A DNA stretch of 36,468 nt from assembly GCA_963808455.1 (NCBI GenBank), contig CAWEHT010000454.1, forward strand, positions 1 through 36,468, read 5' to 3'. Made by a program: the position numbers and the translations under genes. Within the stretch, counting starts at the first letter, position 1. Each line of letters begins with the position of its first letter. The notes under the pieces were generated by a model. That model was not told where the DNA came from and searched no databases. It saw only the letters and a program-made list of their open reading frames with translations. This DNA comes from CAWEHT01 sp963808455 (GTDB lineage: Bacteria > Chloroflexota > Anaerolineae > CG2-30-64-16). Positions 25,720-34,455 of this stretch are shown piece by piece.

Positions 25720-26304
25720 ATGGCAGTTATCACGCTCTCTCGCCAGGTGGGCAGCGGCGGGGATGAGATTGCCGAAAGCGTGGCGCGCCGGCTTGCTCTG
25801 CGCCTGGTGGGCAGCGAAATCATCAACCAGGCCGCGCGCCAGGCCGGCACCCCCGAAGTGGCGCTGGCTGCGCTCGACGAGCTCGGCTTATTGGGCGTGA
25901 AACCCTCGCGCGGCGATCGTGAGCGCTACGCCGCGACGGTCGCCGAGATCATCCGCCGCTGGGCCGACAACGGCAACGTGCTGCTGCTGGGCCGCGGCGG
26001 CCAGGCAGTGTTGCAGGAGCGCCCCGACGTCCTTCACGTGCGGGTCATTGCACCCTTTCCCTGGCGGGCCCAACGCATCGCCGAGCATTATCAGCTGCCC
26101 GAGGCCGCTGCCGCCACGCAGCTGACAGCGCGCGACCAGGCGCGGACTGCCTACGTCCAGGAATACCACGGGCGGAATGCGGACGATCCGGAGCTCTACG
26201 CGATCATCCTGAACACGTCCCGCCTTGACCCGGCCACCGCCGTCGAGGCAATCTGTCGCGCGGCGCTACAACTGCCCATATGGCAGCCCAAGGAGCGTCC
26301 ATGA
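25720..26304 (+). CDS. Cytidylate kinase-like family protein
   Basis: This 194-residue protein starts MAVITLSRQVGSGG at ATG 25720, preferred over the in-frame GTG six bases upstream because of the AAGG spacing. The N-terminal SRQVGSGGDEIAE is the P-loop variant of the cytidylate-kinase-like family, and VLLLGRGGQAVLQERPDVLHVRVIAP matches the central strand. It is not a canonical Cmk. Members are P-loop nucleotide or small-molecule kinases of mostly undefined substrate. It overlaps the next gene by 4 bases (ATGA) and is linked through it to a purine phosphoribosyltransferase, hinting at nucleotide salvage. Confidence 0.8.
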   Translation: MAVITLSRQVGSGGDEIAESVARRLALRLVGSEIINQAARQAGTPEVALAALDELGLLGVKPSRGDRERYAATVAEIIRRWADNGNVLLLGRGGQAVLQERPDVLHVRVIAPFPWRAQRIAEHYQLPEAAAATQLTARDQARTAYVQEYHGRNADDPELYAIILNTSRLDPATAVEAICRAALQLPIWQPKERP

Positions 26305-26660
26305 AGAAGGGCGATGCGCGCACTTTCGCCCACCCCATCGAAGCCGAGTTCGCTCGCATCCTGGACTTCTACGGCATCCCATGGCAGTATGAGCCCCGCA
26401 CCTTCGTCTTGAGCCGAGACGACGGCGGCAATGTGACGGAAGCTTTTGCCCCGGATTTCTATCTGCCCGACCAGGATCTATTCGTCGAGCTCACAACCAT
26501 GCAACCCAGCCAGATCCGGCACAAGAATCGCAAGTTGCGTCGCCTGGCTACGCTCTACCCAGAGATCAACATCAAGCTTTTCAAGCGCGGCGACGTTCGC
26601 ACCCTGCTCCTGAAGTACGGCCTGGAACGTTTTCCAGAGTTCCTGGATAACCACTTGTGA
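26301..26660 (+). CDS. Small PD-(D/E)XK-like protein of unknown function
   Basis: This 119-residue protein starts at ATG 26301, overlapping the preceding stop. The pattern HPIEAEFARILDFYG, then FAPDFYLPDQDLFVELT, then KNRKLRRLATLYP is the layout of a PD-(D/E)XK nuclease fold: an N-terminal Glu helix, an Asp, and an E-x-T where a catalytic E-x-K would be. The missing Lys means catalysis is doubtful unless a nearby Lys substitutes. The stop TGA overlaps a GTG of the phosphoribosyltransferase frame. Its tight coupling with two nucleotide-metabolism genes is the main functional clue. I do not name a function. Confidence 0.7.
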   Translation: MKKGDARTFAHPIEAEFARILDFYGIPWQYEPRTFVLSRDDGGNVTEAFAPDFYLPDQDLFVELTTMQPSQIRHKNRKLRRLATLYPEINIKLFKRGDVRTLLLKYGLERFPEFLDNHL

Positions 26661-26716
26661 GCTCAGGACGGGGGAGAGCCTCGCTTCTCCCCAACCTGGA
26701 CCGGGAACCAGGAGAC

Positions 26717-27346
26717 ATGGACGACCCATCTTCGGCGACCGAAGGAACCCTGGGGCCCGCACCGGTCCCGCCCGTCCAGCCCGCGGGCACGCAGCCTCTC
26801 ACCCCGATGACGGCCGGCGTCGGACGCGTGTTGTTCACCGCCGATGAGATCCAGCAGCGCGTGCGTGAGATAGGCGCACAGATCAGCCAGGACTACGCCG
26901 GGCGCAACCCGCTGCTGATCGGTGTGCTCAAGGGCGTCATCTTCTTTATGACAGACTTGTTGCGGGCGATCACTATACCCGTTAACGTCGATTTCATGGC
27001 CATCTCACGCTACAGCCCGCAACAGAAAGCCGGCGGAGTAGTCCGCCTGACCAAGGACCTGGAAGAAACGATCGATGGGCGCCACCTGATCTTCGTGGAA
27101 GACGTGATCGATACGGGGCTGACGCTGAGCTATTTATTGCGATTGCTTCAGACGCGTGGGCCGGCCAGCCTGGAAGTGTGCGTGCTCTTGAACCGCTCTC
27201 AGCACCGCCTGGTGAATATCCCATTGAAGTACAAGGGGTTCGACCTGCCAAATCGCTTTGTTGTAGGTTATGGCCTGGATTATCGCGAGGCGTACCGGCA
27301 CCTGCCCTACATCGCCGAGCTGCGCCCCCAGGCGCTGGTTCCCTAA
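26717..27346 (+). CDS. hpt: Hypoxanthine(-guanine) phosphoribosyltransferase
   Basis: This enzyme condenses hypoxanthine or guanine with PRPP for purine salvage in the cytoplasm. The PRPP loop is FVEDVIDTGLTLSYLL, and the N-terminal core GVLKGVIFFMTDLLR and C-terminal LPNRFVVGYGLDYREAYRHLPYI are typical. Two starts are possible: GTG 26657, which overlaps the previous stop, or ATG 26717, preceded by AGGAGAC. I choose the second because it leaves a shorter, more typical N-terminus, although even then about 25 Pro/Ala/Thr-rich residues precede the core. It is the last gene of a three-gene overlapping operon. Confidence 0.92.
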   Translation: MDDPSSATEGTLGPAPVPPVQPAGTQPLTPMTAGVGRVLFTADEIQQRVREIGAQISQDYAGRNPLLIGVLKGVIFFMTDLLRAITIPVNVDFMAISRYSPQQKAGGVVRLTKDLEETIDGRHLIFVEDVIDTGLTLSYLLRLLQTRGPASLEVCVLLNRSQHRLVNIPLKYKGFDLPNRFVVGYGLDYREAYRHLPYIAELRPQALVP

Positions 27347-27408
27347 ACCTAGCTGATGGCAATTCCGCATTCGGGCTGTGGAGGCAAAGCAAAGGGGAGC
27401 CTGCCGAC

Positions 27409-27749
27409 AAAAAAGGGGCCCCAAGCAACCGACCGGCGCGAACCACCACTTGTCTTTCCTGCTATATAGCCCGCATTCATGCAACTCGCCCCGTCCATCA
27501 TGCATCTTGTGAAGGTGATGCGCAGTATCGGGTCGAGCCAGCGAGTTCCTGATTTTTCAGGTAGCATTCAGGAAAAGTGCGCCTCCGGATTTCTCGGGGC
27601 TCCCTCGCCGCTGATCCAGCAGTCGATCCAGAAAACCTCGCTTTCTTGAATGTCACCGGTCCATTCGGTGTTGGCCGGAACCGGTTGACTTCCGGGCCGG
27701 AAGGGCTCCGGCGTCGATCTTTCGTGTACGCGACTGCTTTCTCGTTGGC
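27409..27749 (-). ncRNA. Candidate structured small RNA downstream of a strong orphan promoter
   Basis: The minus-strand promoter at 27756-27784 would start transcription near 27749. No ORF with a start codon and ribosome site follows. The predicted transcript is dense in perfect short stems, in order: GCCGGA/TCCGGC, CCGGAA/TTCCGG, CACCG/CGGTG, GCTG/CAGC, and TTCCTGA/TCAGGAA. A GGGGCCCC followed by six T (minus strand, 27414-27409) could mark the 3' end. It points toward the 3' end of hpt. I tested for RNase P, tmRNA, SRP and 6S hallmarks by eye and found none. The boundaries are approximate and the RNA nature is inferred. Confidence 0.35.
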
Positions 27750-27755
27750 AACATG

Positions 27756-27784
27756 AATCTAGCACAATTCGAGCGATATGTCAA
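27756..27784 (-). promoter_or_regulatory. Near-consensus extended promoter with A-tract upstream element
   Basis: Minus strand: -35 TTGACA (27784-27779), 17-base spacer, extended -10 TGC-TAGATT (27761-27756). Directly upstream are phased A-tracts (AAAAAAA, AATAATT, AAAAAA between about 27785 and 27815) like an UP element. This is the best promoter match in the window, yet no annotated gene follows it. Confidence 0.8.
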
Positions 27785-27879
27785 GCATTTTTTCGAATTA
27801 TTTGGCTTTTTTTGTAGGCAATCGTACCTTGTGGTGCGTAGCCGTGTAGCGTATTGTTAGATAATCTTTCATCAAAGAG

Positions 27880-27895
27880 TGTAATTATCATTACA
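27880..27895. promoter_or_regulatory. TGTAAT-TATC-ATTACA dyad, Fur-family-like operator candidate
   Basis: This perfect 6-bp dyad with a 4-base centre lies in an AT-rich island. The core TAATTATCATTA resembles Fur/Zur/PerR boxes. It lies about 95 bases upstream of the orphan promoter's -35. The target and regulator are unknown. Confidence 0.35.
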
Positions 27896-28069
27896 GTAGT
27901 CGTAGGCGTTGCGGATATGTGGGTAACCGGGCTTGATCCGCGAGCTTGCCCCTAGGGGTTGGGGGTGGAGGCAGCGTGCTGCCTGCATATGGGCGAGCCG
28001 CCGACGCTGTGATGTGCGAACCCTGGGGATGGGCGGCGGACAGGTGCCGGGTCGCGAGGGGCCAGATCC

Positions 28070-28107
28070 TGTAGGGCCCGGCTGCTTTGCCCGGCACAGG
28101 CCCTACA
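28070..28107. repeat. 9-bp stem-loop, intergenic palindromic repeat type
   Basis: TGTAGGGCC (28070-28078) pairs with GGCCCTACA (28099-28107), and the loop contains CCCGGC twice. It resembles mobile palindromic repeats common between genes in Chloroflexota. The wider gap 27896-28231 also holds GGCAGC-GT-GCTGCC near 27972 and CTGGGGA...TCCCCAG around 28150-28190, but no ORF I can support. Confidence 0.45.
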
Positions 28108-28231
28108 AGCCGTGGCGAGCACGACGAAAGGCCTGGGGACGGCAGAGGCTCTGGGGACAATTGTGGACCAGTGCGGTGGTTATCCCCAGCTTTGTCCTCG
28201 TAGCCAATGGATAGGGGAGGCGACGTGTCTT

Positions 28232-28260
28232 TTGTGACGCAGTGCGGGGAATGCTATACT
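28232..28260 (+). promoter_or_regulatory. Sigma-70-like promoter for the EEP gene
   Basis: -35 TTGTGA (28232-28237), a 17-base spacer, and -10 TATACT (28255-28260). The start near 28267 rules out the upstream ATG at 28207 for the following gene and supports an internal start. Confidence 0.65.
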
Positions 28261-28341
28261 GGCCTTGCGAGCTCACCGCTTGCGGATACTCGTCTGCAGG
28301 GGCGGCTGCATGCCGGCCCCCAGCGAGCAAGGAAGAGCGAC

Positions 28342-29139
28342 TTGGAGAGAAGCGTTGGCGGTCCGGCTATCCGGATCATGACCTATAACATTCACCGCTG
28401 GGCCGGCGCAGATCAGCGCCTTGACATCGAACGGCTCGCCGGCGTGATCCGGTCGGCCGGCGCAGACGTAGTGGCTTTGAACGAGGTCTTGCACCCGGTG
28501 ACGACCGGCCTGAGGGTTCACAAGCCACTCGATGAACTGGCCGACCGCCTGGGTATGACCTATGCCTTCGGCCCGAGCGGCTGGATCGATTACGCTCCCG
28601 GCTGGCAGGGGGCCGTAGGCAATGCGTTGTTGAGCCGATATCCTCTTACGGATGTGACGAATCGTTGGCTGCCACGTCATACGGCCAGCAAGCAACGCTC
28701 GCTTTTGGGCGCAGCGCTCTCGGCGGGCCAGGGCTGCGGGCTCGTCATGTACGTCACCCACCTGGATCATGCCTGGGAAGGCACGCGCCTGTGCCAAATC
28801 AAAGGGGCCATCGAGATGATCAGCCAGGCGGAGGCACCGCATTTCCTGGCGGGTGATTTCAACACGCCGGGCTTCTTAGGCCCACGCTCGCGGCGGCTGT
28901 TGCCGCCCGTCTTGCGGCGCTTGCAGAAAGCCGGTTATCAGGATGCGTTCGTGGCCGTCGGCACCGGCAACGGCCGTACTTTTCCGGCGAGCGCCCCGTT
29001 GGTGCGCTTCGACTTCCTCTTCTTGCCGAATTGCTGGGCGGGCGGCCTGCGTTCAGCTGCCACCGTCGATCACTCCACCATCAGCCACGCTTCTGATCAC
29101 CGGCCTGTGGTCATCGAGTGGGGTTGGCCGCTGGGCTGA
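28342..29139 (+). CDS. Endonuclease/exonuclease/phosphatase family protein
   Basis: This metal-dependent phosphoesterase of the EEP superfamily is about 265 residues long from TTG 28342, which has AGGAAG six bases upstream; ATG 28378 is the alternative. The frame is open back to 28207, but the promoter lies inside that extension. Motifs are RIMTYNIHRW at the N-terminus, VALNEVLH with the metal Glu, VTHLDHA, LAGDFNTPGF with the Asp/Asn pair, and the C-terminal SDHRPVVIEW. Family members cleave nucleic acids, phosphoinositides or sphingolipids; this one shows no feature that decides. Its 3' end overlaps the convergent rmlB by 29 bases. Confidence 0.88.
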   Translation: MERSVGGPAIRIMTYNIHRWAGADQRLDIERLAGVIRSAGADVVALNEVLHPVTTGLRVHKPLDELADRLGMTYAFGPSGWIDYAPGWQGAVGNALLSRYPLTDVTNRWLPRHTASKQRSLLGAALSAGQGCGLVMYVTHLDHAWEGTRLCQIKGAIEMISQAEAPHFLAGDFNTPGFLGPRSRRLLPPVLRRLQKAGYQDAFVAVGTGNGRTFPASAPLVRFDFLFLPNCWAGGLRSAATVDHSTISHASDHRPVVIEWGWPLG

Positions 29140-30154
29140 TCACCTTCCGCTGCCCATACAGGCGCTCATAATACTCCTTGAAGTCGCCGGACTTGATCTT
29201 GCGCCACCACCACTCATTCTGGGCGTACCAGCGCGCCGTGGCGCGGATCGCTGCTTCGTGGCTGTAGCGTGGCTCCCAGCCTAATGCCTTGATCTTGTCC
29301 ACGTTCAGGCAATAGCGCCGATCGTGGCCCGGGCGGTCCTCGACGTGTTGGATCAGGCTGGCCGGCTTGCCGAGTTCATCGAGCAAGATCTGAACCATCT
29401 CCAGGTTGGTCATCTCGGCTCCCGTGCCGACATTGTAGACGTCACCCGGCACGCCACGCTTCAGCACCAGGGCGATGGCCTCGCAGTGGTCAAGCACATA
29501 CTGGTAGTCGCGGCGCTGTTGACCATCCCCGTACACAGGCAGCGGCAAACCGTCCAGGCTGTTGGTTGCGAAAAGTGGGACCACCTTCTCGGGGTACTGG
29601 TACGGGCCGATGTTGTTGGCGCCGCGCGTGATCGTAACAGGGAGGCCGTAGGTGATGTAATAGGCCAGCGCCAGCAGATCGCCGCTGGCCTTGCTGGCCG
29701 CGTACGGGCTGCGTGGGGCAAGGGGATCCGTCTCCAGCGAGCGGTAGGTGCCTTCGATGTGACCATAGACTTCGTCGGTGCTTATCTGGTGGAAGCGTTC
29801 GAGCTTGAAGCGGCGGGCGGCTTCGAGCAAGACGTATGTGCCGTACACATCCGTCTGGATGAAGGCGTCGGGGTCCATGATCGAGCGGTTGACGTGTGTC
29901 TCCGCGGCGAAATTGACGATGGTGTCGATGTCGTGTTGGCGGATGGCCGCGGCTACGGCCCCCGCATCGCAGATATCGCCTTGCGTGAAACTGTAGCACG
30001 GGTCCCCGCTCAGGTCGCGCAGGTTATCGAGGTTGCCGGCGTAAGTCAGCTTGTCGAAGATCAGGACGCGTTCAACGCCGCTTTGGCCCAGCATGTGGCG
30101 AGCAAAGTTGGAGCCGATGAACCCGGCCCCGCCGGTGATCATCAAGTTCTTCAT
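29111..30154 (-). CDS. rfbB: dTDP-glucose 4,6-dehydratase
   Basis: This NAD-dependent enzyme makes dTDP-4-keto-6-deoxyglucose for deoxysugars in surface polysaccharide. The 347-residue protein starts at ATG 30154. The NAD loop GGAGFIGSNF, AAETHVNRSI, STDEVYG, the catalytic SPYAASKA and GANNIGPYQYPEK are all present, and RDYQYVLDHCEAI replaces the more usual RDWLYVEDH. It lies 33 bases after rmlA, so the pair is co-transcribed. The C-terminus overlaps the convergent EEP gene. Confidence 0.95.
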   Translation of the reverse strand: MKNLMITGGAGFIGSNFARHMLGQSGVERVLIFDKLTYAGNLDNLRDLSGDPCYSFTQGDICDAGAVAAAIRQHDIDTIVNFAAETHVNRSIMDPDAFIQTDVYGTYVLLEAARRFKLERFHQISTDEVYGHIEGTYRSLETDPLAPRSPYAASKASGDLLALAYYITYGLPVTITRGANNIGPYQYPEKVVPLFATNSLDGLPLPVYGDGQQRRDYQYVLDHCEAIALVLKRGVPGDVYNVGTGAEMTNLEMVQILLDELGKPASLIQHVEDRPGHDRRYCLNVDKIKALGWEPRYSHEAAIRATARWYAQNEWWWRKIKSGDFKEYYERLYGQRKVISPAANPTR

Positions 30155-30187
30155 CGAGAACCGCCTTCCGGATGCTATGCCTGACCC

Positions 30188-31264
<1,077 letters not shown>

Positions 31265-31394
31265 CGCCCACGGCCTCCAGGACAGCTGCTTCGAGCACAG
31301 ACCGTTTGACGCGCTCCCGGTTAGAGAAGAGCCCCAAGCGCGGCGCGTTTAGCAACCCGCGCAGCATTCTGTGCCTTCCCCGTTGCACCCTGCC

Positions 31395-32774
31395 TCAATT
31401 TGCGAGGTATTTCCGTAACTCCGCGTCCTCAGCCACGTTGATCAGTGCCACGCCGACGATGTGCCCCCCTGCCCGTTCCAGCATTTCCTTCGCCCGCTGG
31501 GCTTCCTGGCGCTTCGTCTGCCCGGCGCTGACCGTCAGCAGCACCCCATCGACCTGGCCCGCCAGCTCGGCAGCATCGGTGGCCACGACCACGGGCGGCG
31601 CGTCGAAGATTACCACGTCGGCCTCCTCGCGCAGCCGCCCGATCAATGCCGCCATCTGGGGGGATGCGATGAGGTCTGATGGGACCTGGACGGCCGGCCC
31701 GCTGCCCACGACGCGCAGGCAAGGGACGGTGCTTTCTTGTAGGGGCAGCGGCGCGCCCGGATTCTCCAGGGCGCTGCTGACGCCGGCCTGGTTGGGCAAG
31801 CCGAACAGGGCGTGCTGGCCGGGGTGGCGCAGGTCGCAGTCGACGAGCACGGTGCGCTTGCCGATCCTGGCGAAGGCGACGGCCAGGTTGGCGGCGACGC
31901 TGGCCTTGTCGTCGGCCAGCCCGGCCGCGGCCACGAGGAGGGTCTTCAGGCCGGTTGCGTTGCGGCCGACGCCGAGATTGATGCGCAGCCGGCGAAAAGC
32001 CTCCGCCGCCGGTGAGGCCGGATCGGTCAGAGAAACCAGGGTCTTTGTCATGTAGGTGCCTTTGTTGGCCAGGGCGCCTCGGACTGCACCCAGAGCGTAC
32101 CGCGATCGGCGGGTGGCACCGTTCGCCGCCAACGCCGCGCCCAACACGGGCAGCCCCAGATGGCGCTGGATGGCTTCAGAGGTGGCCAGGATATCACCTT
32201 CCGCCCATTCCAGCCCAAGCACGATCAAGATGCCGATCAGGGCGCCCAGCACCAGGCCGGCCGCGCCGCTCTCCAAAGGCTTGGGCTTGTAGACGACGGG
32301 CTCGATCACGCTGTCAACGATCTTGACCTCGATGCGGTCGGCCTTGTCCTGGGTGTTATAGTAGGCCACCCGTTCGTCGGTGAAGAGCTGCGCCATGGTC
32401 AGGACGATCTGCGTGGCGACCTGTGGGTCTTGATCGCGCCCGTCGATGCGGATCAGGAAATCTTCGGGCACGGTGCTGACGGTGATCTTGCTCAGCAGAT
32501 CTTCCGGTGTCATATCGAGCTGGGCCTTGGCGATCACCTGGCTGGCCATATCGTGTGTGTTGATATTGTTGACGAAGTTGCGCAGAAGGTCTTGCGCGGT
32601 GTTCGTCAGGCCCCAATCCGGGCGGGCCGGCACGGCGCTGATGCGGACCGTTGCTTGCCAGATCTTGGTCTGTTTGAGGCTGATACCGAAGGCGCCGGCG
32701 CCGGCCAGCACCGCTGCCAGGAGGATGATCCAGCCCCGGCGCCGCAAAATGTCCAGGTACGCGCGGAAATCCAT
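31395..32774 (-). CDS. Wzz/BY-kinase-like polysaccharide co-polymerase with degenerate Walker A
   Basis: This protein of about 459 residues starts MDFRAYLDILRRRGW at ATG 32774 after GGGAGAG. An N-terminal Wzz domain has a helix around residues 15-35 (WIILLAAVLAGAGAFGI) and a second one around 175-195 (GLVLGALIGILIVLGLEWA). The cytoplasmic ATPase domain keeps Walker A' (VLVDCDLRHPG) and Walker B (VIFDAPPVVV), but Walker A reads GLADDKASVAANLA where active BY-kinases read PGEGKSTVAANLA. There is no C-terminal Tyr cluster, only one Tyr in RKYLAN. Chain-length control for exopolysaccharide without autokinase activity is a plausible role. It leads the rmlA-rmlB group. Confidence 0.88.
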   Translation of the reverse strand: MDFRAYLDILRRRGWIILLAAVLAGAGAFGISLKQTKIWQATVRISAVPARPDWGLTNTAQDLLRNFVNNINTHDMASQVIAKAQLDMTPEDLLSKITVSTVPEDFLIRIDGRDQDPQVATQIVLTMAQLFTDERVAYYNTQDKADRIEVKIVDSVIEPVVYKPKPLESGAAGLVLGALIGILIVLGLEWAEGDILATSEAIQRHLGLPVLGAALAANGATRRSRYALGAVRGALANKGTYMTKTLVSLTDPASPAAEAFRRLRINLGVGRNATGLKTLLVAAAGLADDKASVAANLAVAFARIGKRTVLVDCDLRHPGQHALFGLPNQAGVSSALENPGAPLPLQESTVPCLRVVGSGPAVQVPSDLIASPQMAALIGRLREEADVVIFDAPPVVVATDAAELAGQVDGVLLTVSAGQTKRQEAQRAKEMLERAGGHIVGVALINVAEDAELRKYLAN

Positions 32775-32796
32775 GCTCTCTCCCTTGCGTAGAGGC

Positions 32797-32825
32797 ATTG
32801 TACACGCGATCAACGATTATGCCAA
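32797..32825 (-). promoter_or_regulatory. Promoter of the Wzz-rmlA-rmlB group
   Basis: Minus strand: -35 TTGGCA (32825-32820), 17-base spacer, -10 TACAAT (32802-32797). Transcription would start near 32790, about 16 bases before the ATG at 32774. Confidence 0.7.
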
Positions 32826-32835
32826 ACAGATGGCT

Positions 32836-32864
32836 TTGACACTTGCGCCTCGCGCCCGTAGAAT
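32836..32864 (+). promoter_or_regulatory. Promoter of the 4HBT thioesterase gene
   Basis: -35 TTGACA (32836-32841), 17-base spacer, -10 TAGAAT (32859-32864). The start near 32871 leaves a leader of about 14 bases containing the AAGGAGG site. Its -35 is only 10 bases from the -35 of the divergent promoter. Confidence 0.8.
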
Positions 32865-32884
32865 CTTGCCGAAGGAGGCGCTGC

Positions 32885-33340
32885 ATGCCTGATCCCAGAC
32901 CGGTGATTGTCCCTATCCAGGTACGTTGGCGAGACCTTGACGCACTCGGCCACATCAATAATGCCGTGTACCTGAGCTACTTCGAGGTGGCCCGCATGGC
33001 CTACCTGCAGGCCATGCTTCCGCAAGATGCCGAACTCGACCCACAGACCTCCCTGCCGCGTGATTTTCAGTTCATTCTGGCCGACTTGCAGATCACGTAT
33101 CGTGCGCCCGCTCAGCTCAACGACCCGTTGCAGGCCAGCGTGTACGTGTCCCAAGTCGGTCAGAAGAGCTTCATTTTCCAGTTCCGGATCGAGGAAACGC
33201 GCTTGGGGCGCCTGATCGCCGAAGGTTCCAGCACACAAGTGTGTTACGATTATGCTGCCCAACGGTCGATCCCCCTGCCGGAGGAGGTCAAGGCCCGCAT
33301 GGAGGCGCTGCAAGGTGCGCCCATCTCGCGGAAGCCCTGA
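32885..33340 (+). CDS. 4-hydroxybenzoyl-CoA-thioesterase-like acyl-CoA thioesterase
   Basis: This single hot-dog domain protein of 151 residues starts at ATG 32885 after AAGGAGG. It is of the YbgC/4HBT type, with the N-terminal active-site signature RWRDLDALGHINNAVYLSYFE (Asp, then HxNN). Substrates in the family are short- to medium-chain or aromatic acyl-CoAs. It stands alone on its own promoter. It ends one base before the convergent reductase gene's stop, with no space for a conventional terminator between them. Confidence 0.88.
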   Translation: MPDPRPVIVPIQVRWRDLDALGHINNAVYLSYFEVARMAYLQAMLPQDAELDPQTSLPRDFQFILADLQITYRAPAQLNDPLQASVYVSQVGQKSFIFQFRIEETRLGRLIAEGSSTQVCYDYAAQRSIPLPEEVKARMEALQGAPISRKP

Positions 33341-33341
33341 T

Positions 33342-34442
33342 TCAGTTCTGCTGGAGGGGCCGGCGCAGGCTGCGCAACAGGATGGCCAGGCCGGCCGCCG
33401 CTGCCAGGGCGGCGAGGGCCGGCTTGTTGCGCGCCGCCCAGCCACACGGGGGAGGGCCCAGATCGCTGGCCAGAGCGGCGAACGTCTCCGCGAACCCGTC
33501 ATGGGTTGGGCGGGCGCTCCAGCCGAGCTCCGACTGCGCCTTGGCCGAACTCCCCAGGTACGTCATGCCGAGGATGCGGATCGCTTCCTCGGTGAACAGA
33601 TCGGGAAGAGATAGATGGTTGCCAAGCCAGCCGGCCAGAGGCGCCAACGGGCGCATAGCCCCTGCCCCTACCTCCAGGCGTGGCATGGGCAAGTTCGTCA
33701 CGCGTGCCCACAGCTCATAGAGCTCGTCAAGTGAGTAGGCCGGCCCGGCCAGGATGTAGCTTTCGCCCACGCGCCCGCGTTCGGCCGCCAGGATATGCCC
33801 TTCGGCAATGTCGTCAACATGCGCCAGGGTGAGCACCGTGGTGGGGCCGGGCACAAAAGGCAGATAGCCCAGGTAGAACCAGCGCAGCATGCTGCCGATC
33901 AAGTTCGGGTCGCCCGGGCCGTAGGCCGCGCCGGGCATGACGATGGTGATCGGCACGCCTTCGCGCAGCATGGGCAGCGCCACCTCGTAGTGCGCCAGCC
34001 ACTTGGTCCGATCATACTCGGTAGCGAAGGTAGGGGCTGTCACACAGAAGTTTTCGTCAGGCAGCGCCCCGTGCGTGTCGCCGAATACGGCGAGCGTGCT
34101 GGTATAGACGATGCGAGGGACGCCTTCGACGTGTGCGCAGCTCAACACATTGCGCGTGCCTTCGACGTTGACAGCCTCGGCCTCAGCTCGCGCGGCGGCT
34201 GAAGGAGTCCCGAGCTTGTACCAGCCGGCGATATGATATACCACGTCGCAGCCGCGCATGGCCAGGCGCAGCGCCTCGGTATCAGCCAGATCACCCGGCA
34301 CCGGGTGGGCGCCCGCATCTGCCAGCGCTGCCGCTCCGCTCCTCGAGCGGCACAACGCAGTAACGTCGTAGCCCCGCTCGAGGAGTTTGCGCGTCACCCG
34401 GCCCCCGATGAACCCCGTAGCACCGGTGACAAAGGCTTTCAT
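33342..34442 (-). CDS. Extended short-chain dehydrogenase/reductase, dihydroflavonol-4-reductase-like
   Basis: This NAD(P)-dependent reductase or epimerase of 366 residues starts at ATG 34442. It has the nucleotide loop TGATGFIGGRV, the catalytic Tyr-Lys pair in EYDRTKWLAHYE, and VNVEGTRNVL and PGAAYGPGDPN typical of extended SDRs. A hydrophobic stretch near the C-terminus (ALAALAAAAGLAILL) followed by Arg residues may anchor it to the membrane, which suggests a lipid, hopanoid or isoprenoid substrate; that part is speculation. The start lies 13 bases after the hsp20 stop, so it may be co-transcribed with hsp20. Confidence 0.88.
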   Translation of the reverse strand: MKAFVTGATGFIGGRVTRKLLERGYDVTALCRSRSGAAALADAGAHPVPGDLADTEALRLAMRGCDVVYHIAGWYKLGTPSAAARAEAEAVNVEGTRNVLSCAHVEGVPRIVYTSTLAVFGDTHGALPDENFCVTAPTFATEYDRTKWLAHYEVALPMLREGVPITIVMPGAAYGPGDPNLIGSMLRWFYLGYLPFVPGPTTVLTLAHVDDIAEGHILAAERGRVGESYILAGPAYSLDELYELWARVTNLPMPRLEVGAGAMRPLAPLAGWLGNHLSLPDLFTEEAIRILGMTYLGSSAKAQSELGWSARPTHDGFAETFAALASDLGPPPCGWAARNKPALAALAAAAGLAILLRSLRRPLQQN

Positions 34443-34455
34443 GGTCGCCCACGCA

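Noticed and set aside
27409..27749. RNase P RNA, tmRNA, SRP RNA or 6S RNA for the candidate transcript
   Set aside because: The GAGGAAAGTCC and ACAGAACC hallmarks, a tRNA-like end with tag frame, the SRP loop and the long 6S duplex were all looked for and not seen.
27568..27765. 65-codon minus-strand ORF in the hpt-EEP gap
   Set aside because: Its only start is a GTG inside the promoter spacer, upstream of the predicted transcription start, with no ribosome site, so it would not be translated from that promoter.
27760..28210. Replication origin
   Set aside because: The AT-rich island and single-mismatch DnaA-box-like words (TGTGGGTAA near 27915, TTATCCCCA near 28180) are suggestive, but there is no box cluster, no dnaA or dnaN, and no clear strand switch.
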